This document shows, piece after piece, positions 1 through 6,097 of a DNA stretch of 6,220 bases. The translations under genes were made by a program, and so were the position numbers. The DNA is from Zetaproteobacteria bacterium (lineage in GTDB: Bacteria; Pseudomonadota; Zetaproteobacteria; Mariprofundales; Mariprofundaceae): contig JAJRVH010000018.1 of NCBI GenBank assembly GCA_021545625.1, positions 1 to 6,220 of the forward strand. Reading direction: 5' to 3'. Positions within the stretch are counted from its first letter, which is position 1. Each line of letters begins with the position of its first letter. The notes beneath the pieces were generated by a model. That model ran no database searches. It saw only the letters and a list, made by a program, of their open reading frames with translations, and was not told the origin of the DNA.

Positions 1-412
1 TCAAAAGCCTGAACTATCTGAACCATATCCTGGCACGTATCGAAGCGAACCGGGCAGGGGCTGACGAAGCGCTGATGCTCAACAGCCAGGGCCATGTCGC
101 CGAGGGCAGGGCCGACAATGTTTTTATCGTTCAGGGCAACTCGCTGCTCACGCCGCCGGTTTCGGACGGCGCGCTGGCCGGCATCATACGCGCGGCGATA
201 ATCGAACTGGCCGGCAGGGCCGGCGTCGACGTACATGAACAGTCGCTGGCACCCTACGACATATATACCGCCGAGGCCTGTTTCCTGACCGGCACCGGCG
301 CCGAACTGATTCCGGTCGCCCGCTGCGATACTGCCCGCATCCGCTGTTCGACATGCTGCAAAGCGATTACCGGCGCATGATCGAACACGCCTGCCGGGAG
401 GAAACGCCATGA
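1..412 (+). pseudogene. Class IV (branched-chain type) aminotransferase, 3' part, apparently frameshifted
   Basis: This is the C-terminal half of a fold-type IV PLP aminotransferase, closest in feel to branched-chain aminotransferase (IlvE), which moves amino groups between Leu/Ile/Val and 2-oxoglutarate. The 5' end lies outside the window and the readable frame starts at base 3. Visible family motifs are KSLNYLN, AEGRADNVFIV (the Glu that contacts the PLP ring nitrogen), LTPPVSDGALAGIIR and the cofactor-phosphate motif FLTGTGAELIPV. After Cys-Asp (codons 324-329) this frame runs into an unrelated Cys-rich tail and stops at 378-380. A typical C-terminus, PHPLFDMLQSDYRRMIEHAC, resumes one frame over from 335 and ends at TGA 410-412, which overlaps the next gene's ATG as ATGA. 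The expected Gly-Arg-x-Ile-Gly-x-Gly stretch between the two parts is missing, which suggests a net loss of about 19 nt. The family call is firm. The exact substrate and whether the protein is truly dead are not settled; an assembly or sequencing error could also explain the break. Confidence 0.82.
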
Positions 413-909
413 AGACACAGAAGCCGCCGGTCGCCGCCGGTTCGATCGCCGAACCCGCCGTCAGCACAGCCTATCCCGAACCCTACGCCGCCCGGGTCGC
501 CGGACGCAGCAAGCGCAAGCTCGGCGACTTCTTCGGGTTGTGGAATTTCGGCGTCAACCTGACCTGCCTGAAACCGGGCGCATCCTCGTCGCTGGCCCAC
601 CACCACAGCGCCCAGGATGAATTCGTCTATATCGTCGAGGGCGAGGCCGTGCTGATGCTCGACGAACGACCGTATCCGATGCAAGCCGACGACTGCATCG
701 GCCTGCCGGCAGGCACCGGCATCGCGCACCGCCTCGTCAACCGCTCGGAGAAACCCGTCCTGTTCATCGAGATCGGCGACCGCAGCCGGAATGATATCGT
801 CGAATACCCGTTCGACGATCTCGCCGTTCGCCGCCGGGACGGACGCTGGCTGTTTACCCGCAAGGACGGCAGTCCATGCGACAACGCATCTCCGCAGGGG
901 CTGGATTGA
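409..909 (+). CDS. Single-domain cupin protein (COG3837-like)
   Basis: This is a 166-residue cytosolic cupin with no signal peptide or membrane segment. Cupin motif 1 is present as AHHHSAQDEFVYIVEG (residues 63-78), matching H-x-H-x4-E-x6-G with His64, His66 and Glu71 as likely metal ligands. Motif 2 is PAGTGIAHRLVN (100-111), with His107 as the fourth ligand. The PAGTGIAH form and the following EIGDRSRND stretch resemble the uncharacterised COG3837 cupin group. Members bind a divalent metal or a small ligand; the substrate is unknown and I do not assign one. The ATG at 409 follows a GGGAGG ribosome site with about 7 nt spacing. It overlaps the presumed native stop of the aminotransferase by 4 nt, so the two were probably translationally coupled. 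All motifs are intact, so this gene looks functional even though its upstream partner seems broken. Confidence 0.88.
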   Translation: MKTQKPPVAAGSIAEPAVSTAYPEPYAARVAGRSKRKLGDFFGLWNFGVNLTCLKPGASSSLAHHHSAQDEFVYIVEGEAVLMLDERPYPMQADDCIGLPAGTGIAHRLVNRSEKPVLFIEIGDRSRNDIVEYPFDDLAVRRRDGRWLFTRKDGSPCDNASPQGLD

Positions 910-965
910 CGACGCGGAACAGGCTACCGTGCCGCGCCGGGAAGATACCGGCTGAAGGAGCGCAT

Positions 966-1244
966 ATGACAGCAGACGACCTGAGTATCGATTTCGAGGA
1001 AGGCGGCATCAAGACCACCAGGCAGCTGGACAAGGTCATTCTCAGCAAGGGCGCCTGGACGACGATCATGTTCCGCTACCAGAACTGGGACTTCAAAACC
1101 GAATCCTACGGCGAGGACAAGTTCACAATCCGCCGCTACCAGAAGCGCAACGGCGAATACGTCCCCCGCTCCAAGTTCAACATCACCAACGCCAAACAGG
1201 CGAAGATGATCGTCGAAACCCTGCAGGGCTGGATCGACGACTGA
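966..1244 (+). CDS. Small conserved-looking protein of unknown function (92 aa)
   Basis: This is a soluble 92-residue protein that I cannot assign to a named family. The frame stays open upstream, but I chose the ATG at 966 because it has an AAGGAG site 6-7 nt before it and because upstream codons (from 876) read through the end of the cupin gene in another frame with no protein-like character. The protein begins acidic (DDLSIDFEEGG). It then has alternating hydrophobic/polar segments that suggest beta strands (QLDKVILSKGAWTTIMFRYQ and DKFTIRRYQKRNGEYVPRSK), and ends in an amphipathic helix (AKQAKMIVETLQGWIDD). It is rich in Lys, Arg, Trp and Tyr. A strand-rich half with a closing helix recalls the PC4/YdbC single-stranded nucleic-acid-binding fold, but that is a guess from pattern only. 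The gene lies 56 nt after the cupin and could be co-transcribed with it. Confidence 0.8.
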   Translation: MTADDLSIDFEEGGIKTTRQLDKVILSKGAWTTIMFRYQNWDFKTESYGEDKFTIRRYQKRNGEYVPRSKFNITNAKQAKMIVETLQGWIDD

Positions 1245-1364
1245 CAGGCTACAGATCAGGTTACCGCCCCGGTGAGACCACATCCAGCGCCCGCCCAAGC
1301 ATATGCCTGCTCGCGGAAGCGCCCCCGACAGCCTCGTTCCGCTCGGGATTGCGGTAGGCGCTGG
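1245..1364. other. Gene-free intergenic segment
   Basis: No reading frame here looks like protein on either strand, and there is no tRNA-like or convincing terminator structure. A short imperfect hairpin (ACCG-CCC-CGGT near 1262) follows the stop of the 92-residue gene. It has a stem of only 4 bp and no T run, so I do not call it a terminator. On the minus strand this segment lies just downstream of the membrane-tail remnant that stops at 1365. Confidence 0.5.
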
Positions 1365-1496
1365 TCACGATCCGGCTTCCCCTCGCCGACGGATGAAGAA
1401 TGCTCCCGCGCCGACCAGCAGCACGGCGAATACGGCAAAGAGCCAGACGCTTTCATCTCCATTTTCAGGCTGTGCGGCCTGCGGCTTCTCCGCCCT
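1365..1496 (-). pseudogene. C-terminal membrane-anchor tail of a lost protein
   Basis: Reading the minus strand from about 1496 to the TGA at 1365-1367 gives 43 residues: a polar linker (RAEKPQAAQPENGDES), one strongly hydrophobic segment (VWLFAVFAVLLVGAGAFFI), then RRRGEAGS. Polar linker, about 19 hydrophobic residues, Arg cluster and a short cytoplasmic end is the usual layout of a C-terminal single-pass anchor with the bulk of the protein outside the membrane. No start codon or upstream domain remains, because the sequence upstream on this strand switches to the antisense of an IS5-type transposase fragment. I infer that a surface or periplasmic protein gene was cut by the IS insertion or a later deletion. 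The parent family cannot be named. The segment could be fortuitous, but its hydrophobicity and sharp limits argue against chance. Confidence 0.5.
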
Positions 1497-1841
1497 GATG
1501 TGGAGTGGCGTATTGCTGTTCGCCCTGGCAAGCGCAGAGCCATGGAGGCTGGCAGCGAAGCGTTGGATGCGGAGAAGGCCAAGGCGTCGGTCAGGGCCAG
1601 GGTGGAGCACCCGTTTTACTGGGTCAAAGCAATCTTCGGGTATCGGAAGGTGCGTTACCGTGGCATCCGCAAGAACATGAACCGGCTGTATCTGTTGCTC
1701 GGATTCGCCAACCTGATGCGAAGCCGAAGCATGGTGTTGGCAGGACAGGTCTGCCCGGATGACGGGAAAACGCCAAATCAGGCCCAAAACCCCCGGAACC
1801 GGGAGGAAAGATGGTTGCCATTTCCAGCAGGCACCGGCTGA
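1494..1841 (+). mobile_element. IS5-family transposase remnant (C-terminal part only)
   Basis: The plus-strand frame from about 1497 encodes the C-terminal part of an IS5-type DDE transposase. Recognisable pieces are DVEWRIAVRPGKRRA, then EKAKASVRARVEHPFYWVK, FGYRKVRYRGIRKN and NRLYLLLGFANLM. The C1 signature R-x3-E-x6-K of the IS4/IS5 group is complete, and the catalytic Glu is encoded at 1605-1607. The usual Tyr three residues before that Arg is replaced by Ala. The N-terminal two thirds, with both catalytic Asp residues, is absent. Upstream of 1494 the same frame is open by chance to 1272 but has no transposase character. The frame closes with TGA at 1839-1841 after a tail containing GQVCPDDGKT. 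I could not identify a terminal inverted repeat or target-site duplication, so the true element edges are uncertain. It cannot be autonomous. Confidence 0.85.
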
Positions 1842-1892
1842 TGGCACGAGAAATGATTCCTTACCGGCATATCCCCTCCCCCTGACCGAAAT
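1842..1892. other. Short spacer between IS remnant and ptsI 3' end
   Basis: This 51-nt spacer separates the transposase stop from the convergent ptsI stop. I see no stem with a following T run in either direction, so neither transcript has an obvious intrinsic terminator here. The right end of the insertion sequence may lie in this spacer, but no inverted repeat could be matched because the left end is missing from the window. Confidence 0.4.
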
Positions 1893-3572
1893 TCAGTCGC
1901 CCCGCGTCGAACGGCCGAGCTGACGGCGGATCAGCAGAATCCGGTTCAGACTCATCGACAGCGCATCGACGCCCATGCGCAAAAAGGTCTCGGTCCATTC
2001 CGGCTGACCGGCCAGTTCCCCGCAGACGGACACCGGTATGCCGGCCTTTCCGGCCGCCCGGACGACCATCCGCATCAGCGTCTCGACGGCCGGATGCCCG
2101 GATGCATACAGACTGGCGACATCCTCGTCGGTACGGTCGGCGGCCAGCGTGTACTGCATCAGATCGTTGGTGCCGATGGAAAAGAAATCGCTGACCCCGG
2201 CCAGTTCGTCCGCGATCAGCACCGCCGCCGGTACCTCCATCATCGTGCCCACGGCCACGCCGTCACCGAGCCCCAGTTCTCGCCGGCAGTGCTCGACCAG
2301 GTCCCGTACCTGCTCGACCTCGTAAACGCAGGTCACCATCGGAATCAGGATATTCAGAGGCCCGTCGCCCGCGGCCCGCAACATCGCCCGCAACTGGGTT
2401 TTCAGCCATTGCGGGCGACTGAGCAGCAGGCGTACGCCGCGCAACCCCATGGCCGGATTGCTGCCACCGAAATCGCGGCCGAGGATGCCCCGGTACAGGC
2501 CCAGCTTGTCTCCGCCGATATCGAGCAGCCGCATCGTCACCGGCTTGCCCTGCATGCGCTCCAGCAACCGCCGGTACTGGCGATACTGCTCTTCCTCGTC
2601 GGGCAGCTCGATGGCCTCCATGAACAGGAATTCGGTGCGGTACAGGCCGACGCCGTCAATGCCGATCTCGTCGGCCGTTTCCAGCTCCTCGGGGAACTCG
2701 ATATTGGCCATCAGCGGCAGCGGATGACCGTCGCCGCTCAGCGACGGCCGGTTGGCGAAATCCTGCAGACTGTCGCGCAGATGCTCCATGGCCATGATGA
2801 ATCTGTCATAGGACTGCATCTCCTCATCTGCCGGATTCAGCACCCAGCGGCGCTGTTCGGCGTCGAGGATGACCGTGTCTCCGTCCTCGACATCATCGAG
2901 AATGCCCGCCGCCCCGACCAGCGCCGGCAGACCGACGCCGCGAGCGATGATGATATTGTGTGCATCGGCGCCGCCCTGCTCGGCGATCAGCCCGGCCACG
3001 CCGCGCCGCCACAGCGACACGACATCAGGAGGCGAAAAATCGTCGCCGACATAAATCACCGGCTCGTCCGCGGCATGCGCGCCGTGCGGCGCATGTTCGC
3101 TCATCAGATGACGCAAAATCCGTTTGCCGGCCTGCTCGACATCCTCGCGGCGCTGGCGCAGATATTCATCCTCCATCGCATCGAAGACCGCCTTGACCGC
3201 GTCCATCTCCTGCCGCAGCGCCCACTCGGCATTGATGCAGGCATCCAGGATGCGACTGCGGGCGTTGTCCATCATCGCGGGATCGGCCAGCAGCATCCGG
3301 TGCGCGTCAAGAATGCTCAGCGAATCGTGATTGTTGCTTTGCCGCAGGTGGGCCCGCTCGACATCGATCTCCGCCACGGCCGCCTCCACGGCCCGAAGCA
3401 GGCGCGCGACCTCGCGATGACACTCGGAGGCCACCACCTCGTGGCGCGGCACATTCAGGTGATTGCTGGCCAGTTTGCGAACGCGGCCGATGATCACGCC
3501 TGCGCTGGCGGCCACCGCCCGGCCGTCGCGACGCGGTCGCATATCGAAGCCGGCATCACGCCGGCGTCTCAC
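1893..3572 (-). CDS. ptsI: Phosphoenolpyruvate-protein phosphotransferase, enzyme I of the PTS
   Basis: Cytosolic enzyme I takes phosphate from PEP onto a histidine and passes it to HPr. At 559 residues it is slightly shorter than the roughly 575 of E. coli EI. The N-terminal HPr-binding and phospho-His domains come first, with the presumed catalytic His205 in GGADAHNIIIAR (200-211). The PEP-binding barrel follows: GVGLYRTEFLFM (308-318), MRLLDIGGDK (347-356), NPAMGLRGVR (372-381), MMEVPAA (444-450), FSIGTNDLMQYTLAADR (464-480) and the active-site Cys517 in SVCGELAG. All PEP-site residues I can match to E. coli EI are present. The phospho-His loop is odd: family members usually have Thr-Ser-His, whereas this one has Asp-Ala-His-Asn. 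The GTG at 3572 overlaps the HPr stop (GTGA) and follows GGGGAGG at a short 4-nt spacing. An in-frame ATG at 3542 gives a more typical N-terminus but has no visible ribosome site. It is the last gene of the operon. Confidence 0.95.
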   Translation of the reverse strand: MRRRRDAGFDMRPRRDGRAVAASAGVIIGRVRKLASNHLNVPRHEVVASECHREVARLLRAVEAAVAEIDVERAHLRQSNNHDSLSILDAHRMLLADPAMMDNARSRILDACINAEWALRQEMDAVKAVFDAMEDEYLRQRREDVEQAGKRILRHLMSEHAPHGAHAADEPVIYVGDDFSPPDVVSLWRRGVAGLIAEQGGADAHNIIIARGVGLPALVGAAGILDDVEDGDTVILDAEQRRWVLNPADEEMQSYDRFIMAMEHLRDSLQDFANRPSLSGDGHPLPLMANIEFPEELETADEIGIDGVGLYRTEFLFMEAIELPDEEEQYRQYRRLLERMQGKPVTMRLLDIGGDKLGLYRGILGRDFGGSNPAMGLRGVRLLLSRPQWLKTQLRAMLRAAGDGPLNILIPMVTCVYEVEQVRDLVEHCRRELGLGDGVAVGTMMEVPAAVLIADELAGVSDFFSIGTNDLMQYTLAADRTDEDVASLYASGHPAVETLMRMVVRAAGKAGIPVSVCGELAGQPEWTETFLRMGVDALSMSLNRILLIRRQLGRSTRGD

Positions 3573-3838
3573 GCATCCTCCCCGAAACGCCCTTCGACCA
3601 GCGCCTCAATCGCGTCCAGCGCCGCCTCGGCGTCGGGACCCTTGGCGCGCAGGATCAGCTCCGTACCCCTGGCCGCGGCCAGCATCATGATGCCCATGAT
3701 GCTTTTGGCATTGACCTCGATATCCCCCTTGGCCAGCGAGATATCGGCCGCGAAACGCGCCGCTTCCGAGGCGAGCTTCGCCGAGGCCCGCGCATGCAAT
3801 CCCAGCTTGTTGCGGATATACAGCCGCCGCTCAGGCAT
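3569..3838 (-). CDS. ptsH: HPr phosphocarrier protein
   Basis: This is an 89-residue phosphocarrier that relays phosphate from enzyme I to EIIA proteins. The catalytic histidine is at the canonical position 15 in NKLGLHARASAKL (10-22). The regulatory Ser46 lies in NAKSIMGIMML (43-53), the site phosphorylated by HPr kinase, and hprK is present upstream in the same operon. Length matches the family (85-90). The ATG at 3838 was chosen over upstream in-frame codons because it gives the standard N-terminus and His15 numbering, and because a GAGG site precedes it by 9 nt. It overlaps the EIIA stop by 8 nt and the enzyme I start by 4 nt. With no sugar permease nearby, it most likely serves a regulatory PTS (NPr-like role), with Ser46 phosphorylation as a second input. 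Confidence 0.96.
   Translation of the reverse strand: MPERRLYIRNKLGLHARASAKLASEAARFAADISLAKGDIEVNAKSIMGIMMLAAARGTELILRAKGPDAEAALDAIEALVEGRFGEDA
3577..3583 (-). promoter_or_regulatory. Ribosome binding site for the ptsI GTG start
   Basis: GGGGAGG on the minus strand lies within the last codons of ptsH, 4 nt before the GTG at 3572. The spacing is short but the match to the anti-Shine-Dalgarno sequence is strong, whereas the alternative ATG at 3542 has nothing comparable upstream. Confidence 0.5.
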
Positions 3839-4274
3839 CGGAACGATCCTCGTCGGCCGGCCGGCACGGAGCCCCGCCCGATACGACATGCGAGGCCAGG
3901 CACATGTACTGGCGCCCGGACTGCAGCACCCTCTCGGCCAGGCGCAACAGATCACGCTCCTCGCCGCGCAGCGTCGCCGCCTTGATCAGCAAGGGCAGAT
4001 TGAAGCCGGAAATCACCTCGACGCGACCGGCCTCGAAACAGCCCATCGCGATATTGCACGGCGTGCCGCCGAACATGTCGGCCAGCAGCAACACGCCGTG
4101 GCCGACATCGCAGGCACGGATCACGGCCTGCAATCCGGCCACCACTTCCTCCGGCTCGGTATCGCCGCCGACATCCACCGCCTTCATCAGCGGCTGCTCA
4201 CCAACCACATGCTCGACGGCGGCCTGCATCTCGCTGGCGATGCGGTTATGCCCAATCAGGACAATGCCGATCAT
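3831..4274 (-). CDS. PTS EIIA component, mannose (Man) family
   Basis: This 147-residue cytosolic EIIA domain of the mannose/fructose/sorbose superfamily accepts phosphate from HPr. The phosphorylatable His9 sits at the end of the first strand in MIGIVLIGHNRIASEM, where other members usually have THG. The second hallmark, ADMFGGTPCNIA (66-76), is intact, as is the VISGFNLPLL stretch (87-96). No EIIB, EIIC or EIID domain is fused or nearby, so it probably acts as a regulatory phospho-sensor rather than in uptake; its target is unknown. The ATG at 4274 overlaps the rapZ stop as ATGA and has GGAGG 7 nt upstream. The frame also stays open upstream to 4427, but that part is antisense-like shadow of rapZ. 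The C-terminus (about residues 128-147) is polar, and its codons overlap the start of ptsH. Confidence 0.93.
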   Translation of the reverse strand: MIGIVLIGHNRIASEMQAAVEHVVGEQPLMKAVDVGGDTEPEEVVAGLQAVIRACDVGHGVLLLADMFGGTPCNIAMGCFEAGRVEVISGFNLPLLIKAATLRGEERDLLRLAERVLQSGRQYMCLASHVVSGGAPCRPADEDRSDA

Positions 4275-5146
4275 GAACGCGCCTCCGCCGCATCCAGCAA
4301 CAGACCCAGTTCGCGATGACGGACCAGCGGCGCGGCCAGCCCTTCGTCGACCAGCCAGACCGCCAGTCGTTCGGCCAGATAAACTGACCGGTGGCGACCG
4401 CCGCTGCAACCGAAGGCAAGCGTGCAATATTTCTTTTTCTCCTTGCGCATCAGCGGCGCGGCAAAGCTCAGCCAGTCGCGCAGCAACCGCTCGAACTCGC
4501 AGACCTCGGAACGGCAGGCCAGAAAATCCCGCACCGGCGCATCGCGGCCGGTCAGCGGCGCCAGTTCGGCCTGATAATGCGGATTGGGCAGAAACCGGAC
4601 ATCGACCACCATGTCCGCATCCGGCGGTATGCCATGCCTGTAGCTGAACGACATCAGCGTGTAGTGTAACTCGCGCGCCGCATCCGACCCCTGATGACGC
4701 TGGAACAGCTCGACCTGCTCAGCAAGTTCGTAGGGATTGAGCATGCTGCTGTCGAGCACCATATCGGCCATTTCCCGGAGCGGATTCATCAGCTCCCGTT
4801 CGCGCCGGATCGTCTGCATCAGGTCCTCTCCGTGCGCCAGCGGATGACGGCGGCGCAACGTGGAAAAGCGGCGCAGCAACACCGCATCCGATGCCTCGAC
4901 GAACAGCAGCCGCCAGTCCTGGCCAGAAACCATCGCGGCCTCGACGGCCTGATGAAGGTCATCGGCGCTGGCCGCGCTGCGTACGTCGATGCATACCGCC
5001 GCCGGCTGACGTCGGGCGCGCATCTGACCTGCCCAGTCGTGCAACAGATCCAGCGGCAGATTATCGGTACAGAAAAAGCCCGCGTCTTCCAGCGCATGCA
5101 GCACCGTGCTCTTGCCTGCCCCGGACAGTCCACTGATCAGCAGCAC
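4271..5146 (-). CDS. rapZ: RNase adapter/nucleotide-binding protein RapZ (YvcJ family)
   Basis: This is a 291-residue P-loop protein of the RapZ/YvcJ family. In enterobacteria RapZ binds the small RNA GlmZ and directs RNase E to it, controlling amino-sugar synthesis; outside that group its exact role is less clear. The Walker A motif is at the very N-terminus (GLSGAGKS, 6-13), followed by DAGFFCTDNLP (21-31). Family motifs ADMVVDVRFLPNPH (177-190) and the C-terminal LAFGCSGGRHRSVYLAERL (243-261) are intact, with a Lys-rich patch (RKEKKK, 234-239) before them. Length matches the family (about 285). The start is GTG at 5146, supported by AGGGAGG at 5157-5163; no in-frame ATG is suitably placed. 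It begins 6 nt after the hprK stop in the same frame and overlaps the EIIA start by 4 nt. Confidence 0.95.
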   Translation of the reverse strand: MLLISGLSGAGKSTVLHALEDAGFFCTDNLPLDLLHDWAGQMRARRQPAAVCIDVRSAASADDLHQAVEAAMVSGQDWRLLFVEASDAVLLRRFSTLRRRHPLAHGEDLMQTIRRERELMNPLREMADMVLDSSMLNPYELAEQVELFQRHQGSDAARELHYTLMSFSYRHGIPPDADMVVDVRFLPNPHYQAELAPLTGRDAPVRDFLACRSEVCEFERLLRDWLSFAAPLMRKEKKKYCTLAFGCSGGRHRSVYLAERLAVWLVDEGLAAPLVRHRELGLLLDAAEARS

Positions 5147-5152
5147 CGTCGT

Positions 5153-6097
5153 TCAGCCTCCCTGCTCAATGCGCTTTTGCAACGCATCGACGAATTCCTG
5201 ACCGCTGTCGATGCCACGCTCCTTGAGCAGCTGGTTGCGCGTCGCCACCTCGATCAGCACGGCCAGCGAACGCCCCGAGCGGATCGGTACCGGCACGCGA
5301 GGAATGCTGACGCCGTGAATCTCCATCTCGCTCTCCTCGCCCAGAACCCGGTCCTCGGCCGCGATATGATCCCACGGCACCAGCTCGACGATCAGGCGCA
5401 GGCGCTTGGTATCGGTAATCGCTGCCGCGCCGTACAGGTCGCGGATATTCAGGATGCCGAGACCCCGGATCTCCATATGATAGCGCAACGTATCCGGACT
5501 CTCGCCGACCAGCACATTGGGGCTCGGGCGCGAGAACTCGACCATGTCGTCAGCGATCAGGCGGTGGCCGCGCGAAATCAGTTCCAGGCCGATTTCGCTC
5601 TTGCCGATGCCGCTGGCACCGGTGATCAGCACGCCCAGACCGTAGATATCCATATACACGCCATGCTGATAGCTCACCGGGGCCAGCCAGTGCGACAGAA
5701 ACAGCATCATATTGGTCATAAAGGTCGAGGACGGCAGCTCGGACACCATCAGCGGCGTATCGGTACGTCGCGCCGCCTCCAGAATGATGTCCGGCGGCGT
5801 CTGGTTGCGCGTGATCACCGCCCCGGCCAGACGCAGATCGAACACCGCATCGACAACCTTCTTCTGCTCGACCAGGCTCTTCGTGGCCAGATAATCGAGT
5901 TCGGTGCGACCAATCACCTGCAGGCGATAGTCGCTCAGGTTTTCGATGAAACCGGCAAAGGCCAGTGACGGCTTCTGCATGCGCGGATGATCAATATAGC
6001 GATCCAGCCCGGCCTCGCCGGCCAGCAGCCGCATCTTCATGGCTTTGCCCTGCTCCGCCAGAAGCTCACGGATGGTGATCTGGCGGTTGCGGGTCAT
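5153..6097 (-). CDS. hprK: HPr kinase/phosphorylase
   Basis: This is a 314-residue bifunctional enzyme that phosphorylates HPr on Ser46 with ATP or PPi and can reverse the reaction. The N-terminal domain (about 1-130) is followed by the kinase core: QHGVYMDIYGLGVLITG (144-160), P-loop GASGIGKSE (160-168), IADDMVEF (181-188) with the conserved Asp pair, the HprK signature EIRGLGILNIRDLYG (209-223), and RVPVPIRSGRSLAVLIEVATRN (267-288), which includes the K-loop region. All functional motifs are intact and length is normal (about 310-320). The ATG at 6097 overlaps the ptsN stop as ATGA; the ribosome site is weak (GAGG some 14 nt away), so translation is probably coupled to ptsN. Its substrate HPr, with the target Ser, is encoded three genes downstream, which links the gene to its function. 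Confidence 0.97.
   Translation of the reverse strand: MTRNRQITIRELLAEQGKAMKMRLLAGEAGLDRYIDHPRMQKPSLAFAGFIENLSDYRLQVIGRTELDYLATKSLVEQKKVVDAVFDLRLAGAVITRNQTPPDIILEAARRTDTPLMVSELPSSTFMTNMMLFLSHWLAPVSYQHGVYMDIYGLGVLITGASGIGKSEIGLELISRGHRLIADDMVEFSRPSPNVLVGESPDTLRYHMEIRGLGILNIRDLYGAAAITDTKRLRLIVELVPWDHIAAEDRVLGEESEMEIHGVSIPRVPVPIRSGRSLAVLIEVATRNQLLKERGIDSGQEFVDALQKRIEQGG
5157..5163 (-). promoter_or_regulatory. Ribosome binding site fixing the rapZ GTG start
   Basis: AGGGAGG on the minus strand lies inside the last codons of hprK, 10 nt before the GTG at 5146. It is the reason for choosing this non-ATG start; the resulting protein begins directly with the strand leading into the P-loop, as in the family. 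Confidence 0.6.

Noticed and set aside
876..965. Upstream extension of the 92-residue protein into the cupin gene
   Set aside because: The extra 30 residues lack protein-like character and the ATG at 966 has a clear AAGGAG site.
1790..1845. Possible terminators: a palindrome CCCGGAACCGGG near 1794 and an imperfect hairpin TGCCA...TGGCA near 1815-1844
   Set aside because: The first has a 2-nt loop and a very short stem. The second has a mismatched stem and no T run on either side. Neither meets the form of an intrinsic terminator.
1365..1847. A 160-codon minus-strand frame spanning the IS remnant
   Set aside because: Only its last 43 codons look like protein. The upstream portion is the reverse complement of the transposase remnant and is not a real N-terminus.
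3569..3955. A longer HPr with a 39-residue N-terminal extension
   Set aside because: The extension overlaps the EIIA gene in another frame. The internal ATG at 3838 restores canonical His15 and Ser46 numbering.
2094..4319. A 741-codon open frame on the plus strand opposite ptsI, ptsH and the EIIA gene
   Set aside because: Its translation is rich in His, Gln, Arg and Ala with no recognisable domain, and it lies wholly antisense to strongly identified genes. Long antisense frames are common in GC-rich DNA.
3831..4427. A longer version of the EIIA protein with an extra 51-residue N-terminus
   Set aside because: The extension is out-of-frame rapZ coding sequence and has no EIIA similarity. The ATG at 4274 gives the exact family N-terminus and has a good ribosome site.
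4694..5968. A 424-codon open frame on the plus strand opposite rapZ and hprK
   Set aside because: It has the same antisense composition (His/Gln/Arg/Asp rich), no motif, and starts and ends inside known genes on the other strand.
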